Shown piece after piece: positions 5,586 to 6,300 of a stretch of DNA of 6,300 nucleotides. The first letter of the stretch is position 1. Every line of letters begins with the position of its first letter. The stretch is from the NCBI GenBank assembly GCA_023231075.1, contig JALNWC010000165.1, positions 1 through 6,300 on the forward strand, written 5' to 3'. The notes under the pieces were generated by a model. The model was not told where the DNA came from, ran no database searches, and saw nothing but the letters and a program-made list of their open reading frames with translations. This DNA comes from Rhodoferax sp. GTDB lineage: Bacteria; Pseudomonadota; Gammaproteobacteria; Burkholderiales; Burkholderiaceae_C. A program made the position numbers and the translations under genes.

Positions 5586-6149
5586 TCAAGCACCCAAGAC
5601 GCCCCCCCGCACGCCACCCAGCACAATCGCAGCCACTTGCAGCAGCAACAGCAGCACCAGGGGTGACAGGTCAATGCCGCCGACCGAGGGCAAGACACGG
5701 CGGATAGGCGTTAACAGGGGCTCAACCAAGCGCGCCATCACCCCACTGATGACCGACGACGTGGGTAGCCAGGACAACACGGCATAAACAATCACAGCCA
5801 CCGTCAGTCCGGAAATGGCCATGCTCAGCAAGCCGAACACCGCCAACAATGGCAAGAAAAACAGACTGCCACCCGCCCCGGCAATGAGCCACAGCAAGGC
5901 GAACTTGGCCAACTGCAGCACAAAAGCGGCGACCAGACTGGCCGTGTCAAGGGCACCCAGCGACGGCAACACGCGGCGCAGTGGCAGCACGATCCAGTCG
6001 GTCAGCGCGAACACAAAACGACCCAAGGGGTTGCCCGAGCGTGCCGACATGGGAATGCGCAAAAGCTGCATGTACAGCCGCAGCAGGCAGGCACCACCAA
6101 AAATGCCCACCACGACCTCAAGCAACAGGGAAATAATCTGATAAAGCAT
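5586..6149 (-). CDS. yggT: YggT family integral membrane protein
   Basis: From the ATG at 6149 the product is 187 residues, almost the same as E. coli YggT (188). It consists of two YGGT domains in tandem, visible as an internal repeat: PLRRVLPSLGALD (56-68) and PIRRVLPSVGGID (148-160), each followed by a hydrophobic helix. Further hydrophobic stretches near 3-25, 70-90, 95-110 and 113-128 indicate a multi-pass inner-membrane protein. The biochemical function is not established; family members have been linked to osmotic or ion stress tolerance and to membrane-associated assembly processes. The frame stays open upstream to a TTG at 6227 with another ATG at 6215, but the MLYQIISLLLE start matches the family. 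No clear Shine-Dalgarno precedes it. A consensus -35 TTGACA lies on this strand at 6227-6222, but without a good -10 at normal spacing. It converges on the helicase gene. Confidence 0.92.
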   Translation of the reverse strand: MLYQIISLLLEVVVGIFGGACLLRLYMQLLRIPMSARSGNPLGRFVFALTDWIVLPLRRVLPSLGALDTASLVAAFVLQLAKFALLWLIAGAGGSLFFLPLLAVFGLLSMAISGLTVAVIVYAVLSWLPTSSVISGVMARLVEPLLTPIRRVLPSVGGIDLSPLVLLLLLQVAAIVLGGVRGGVLGA

Positions 6150-6278
6150 GGCATCAATGCAGAGTTGAGAAGCAGCAGCAATGATAACGACAGGCGCGCT
6201 AGCTCTTAAAATCATGGGCTCTGTCAAAACCGCCTTTGTTTTGCTGCCCGCTTGATGGCGTGAATGCAGCTTTTATGA

Positions 6279-6300
6279 ATGACCCACATGTCTGACCACA
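6279..6300 (+). CDS. Possible first codons of a rightward gene running off the window
   Basis: Two in-frame ATGs, at 6279 and 6288, open a frame (MTHMSDH) that reaches the window edge without a stop. There is no recognisable ribosome-binding site in the preceding bases, and seven codons are far too few to identify a product. A rightward gene divergent from yggT is plausible from gene density alone. The rest of 6150-6278 contains a TTGACA-like -35 for yggT and nothing else I can support. Confidence 0.2.

Noticed and set aside
6288..6300. GTCTGACC near the right edge, matching part of the 138-186 palindrome arm
   Set aside because: Only eight bases match and no opposing arm is visible on the left side. 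The window ends before a partner could be seen, so it is treated as chance.
1..6300. Search for defence systems, toxin-antitoxin pairs, CRISPR arrays, prophage or transposase genes, tRNA and rRNA
   Set aside because: All long frames with good composition are explained by conserved housekeeping families, no regularly spaced repeats occur, and no RNA gene pattern was recognised. Nothing supports a new multi-gene system here.

Overview
The window is GC-rich, gene-dense chromosomal DNA of a betaproteobacterium, most probably Burkholderiales and close to Comamonadaceae (Rhodoferax/Polaromonas-like). This rests on protein style and gene order judged by eye, because no search could be run. I see housekeeping genes only: no phage, insertion sequence, CRISPR array, defence system, tRNA or rRNA.

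Left part: the last 33 codons of a rightward PLP aminotransferase (HisC-like) end at 104. An imperfect long hairpin (138-186), resembling the REP-type palindromes common in betaproteobacteria, lies between it and a leftward three-gene run. In transcription order that run is a Ste24-type M48 membrane metalloprotease (2737 to 1448), a pterin-4a-carbinolamine dehydratase (1432 to 1100) and the ribosome-assembly GTPase RsgA (1103 to 186). The first gap is 15 bp and the second junction is a 4-bp ATGA overlap, so this is almost certainly one operon.

Middle: oligoribonuclease (orn, 2775-3365) is divergent from the protease, with 37 bp between the start codons I prefer. Orn and RsgA are also neighbours in E. 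coli, so this is a recognisable synteny with two genes inserted. After orn comes a 261-bp gap with a good extended -10 promoter, several small hairpins and a strong ribosome-binding site. It looks like a leader of roughly 210 nt for a 623-residue DEAD-box RNA helicase (3627-5498). That helicase has an inserted charged segment in its first RecA domain and an Arg/Gly/Asn/Phe-rich tail, and it ends at a textbook intrinsic terminator.

Right part: a convergent leftward YggT-family membrane protein (6149 to 5586), then about 150 bp of upstream DNA that may contain the first codons of a rightward gene at the window edge.

The shared theme is RNA metabolism and ribosome maturation: RsgA for 30S maturation, Orn for removal of nanoRNA, and the DEAD-box helicase for RNA remodelling. 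I did not find a convincing new biological system. The most interesting points are the REP-like hairpin, the structured helicase leader, the uncertain Orn start and the helicase's accessory segments.
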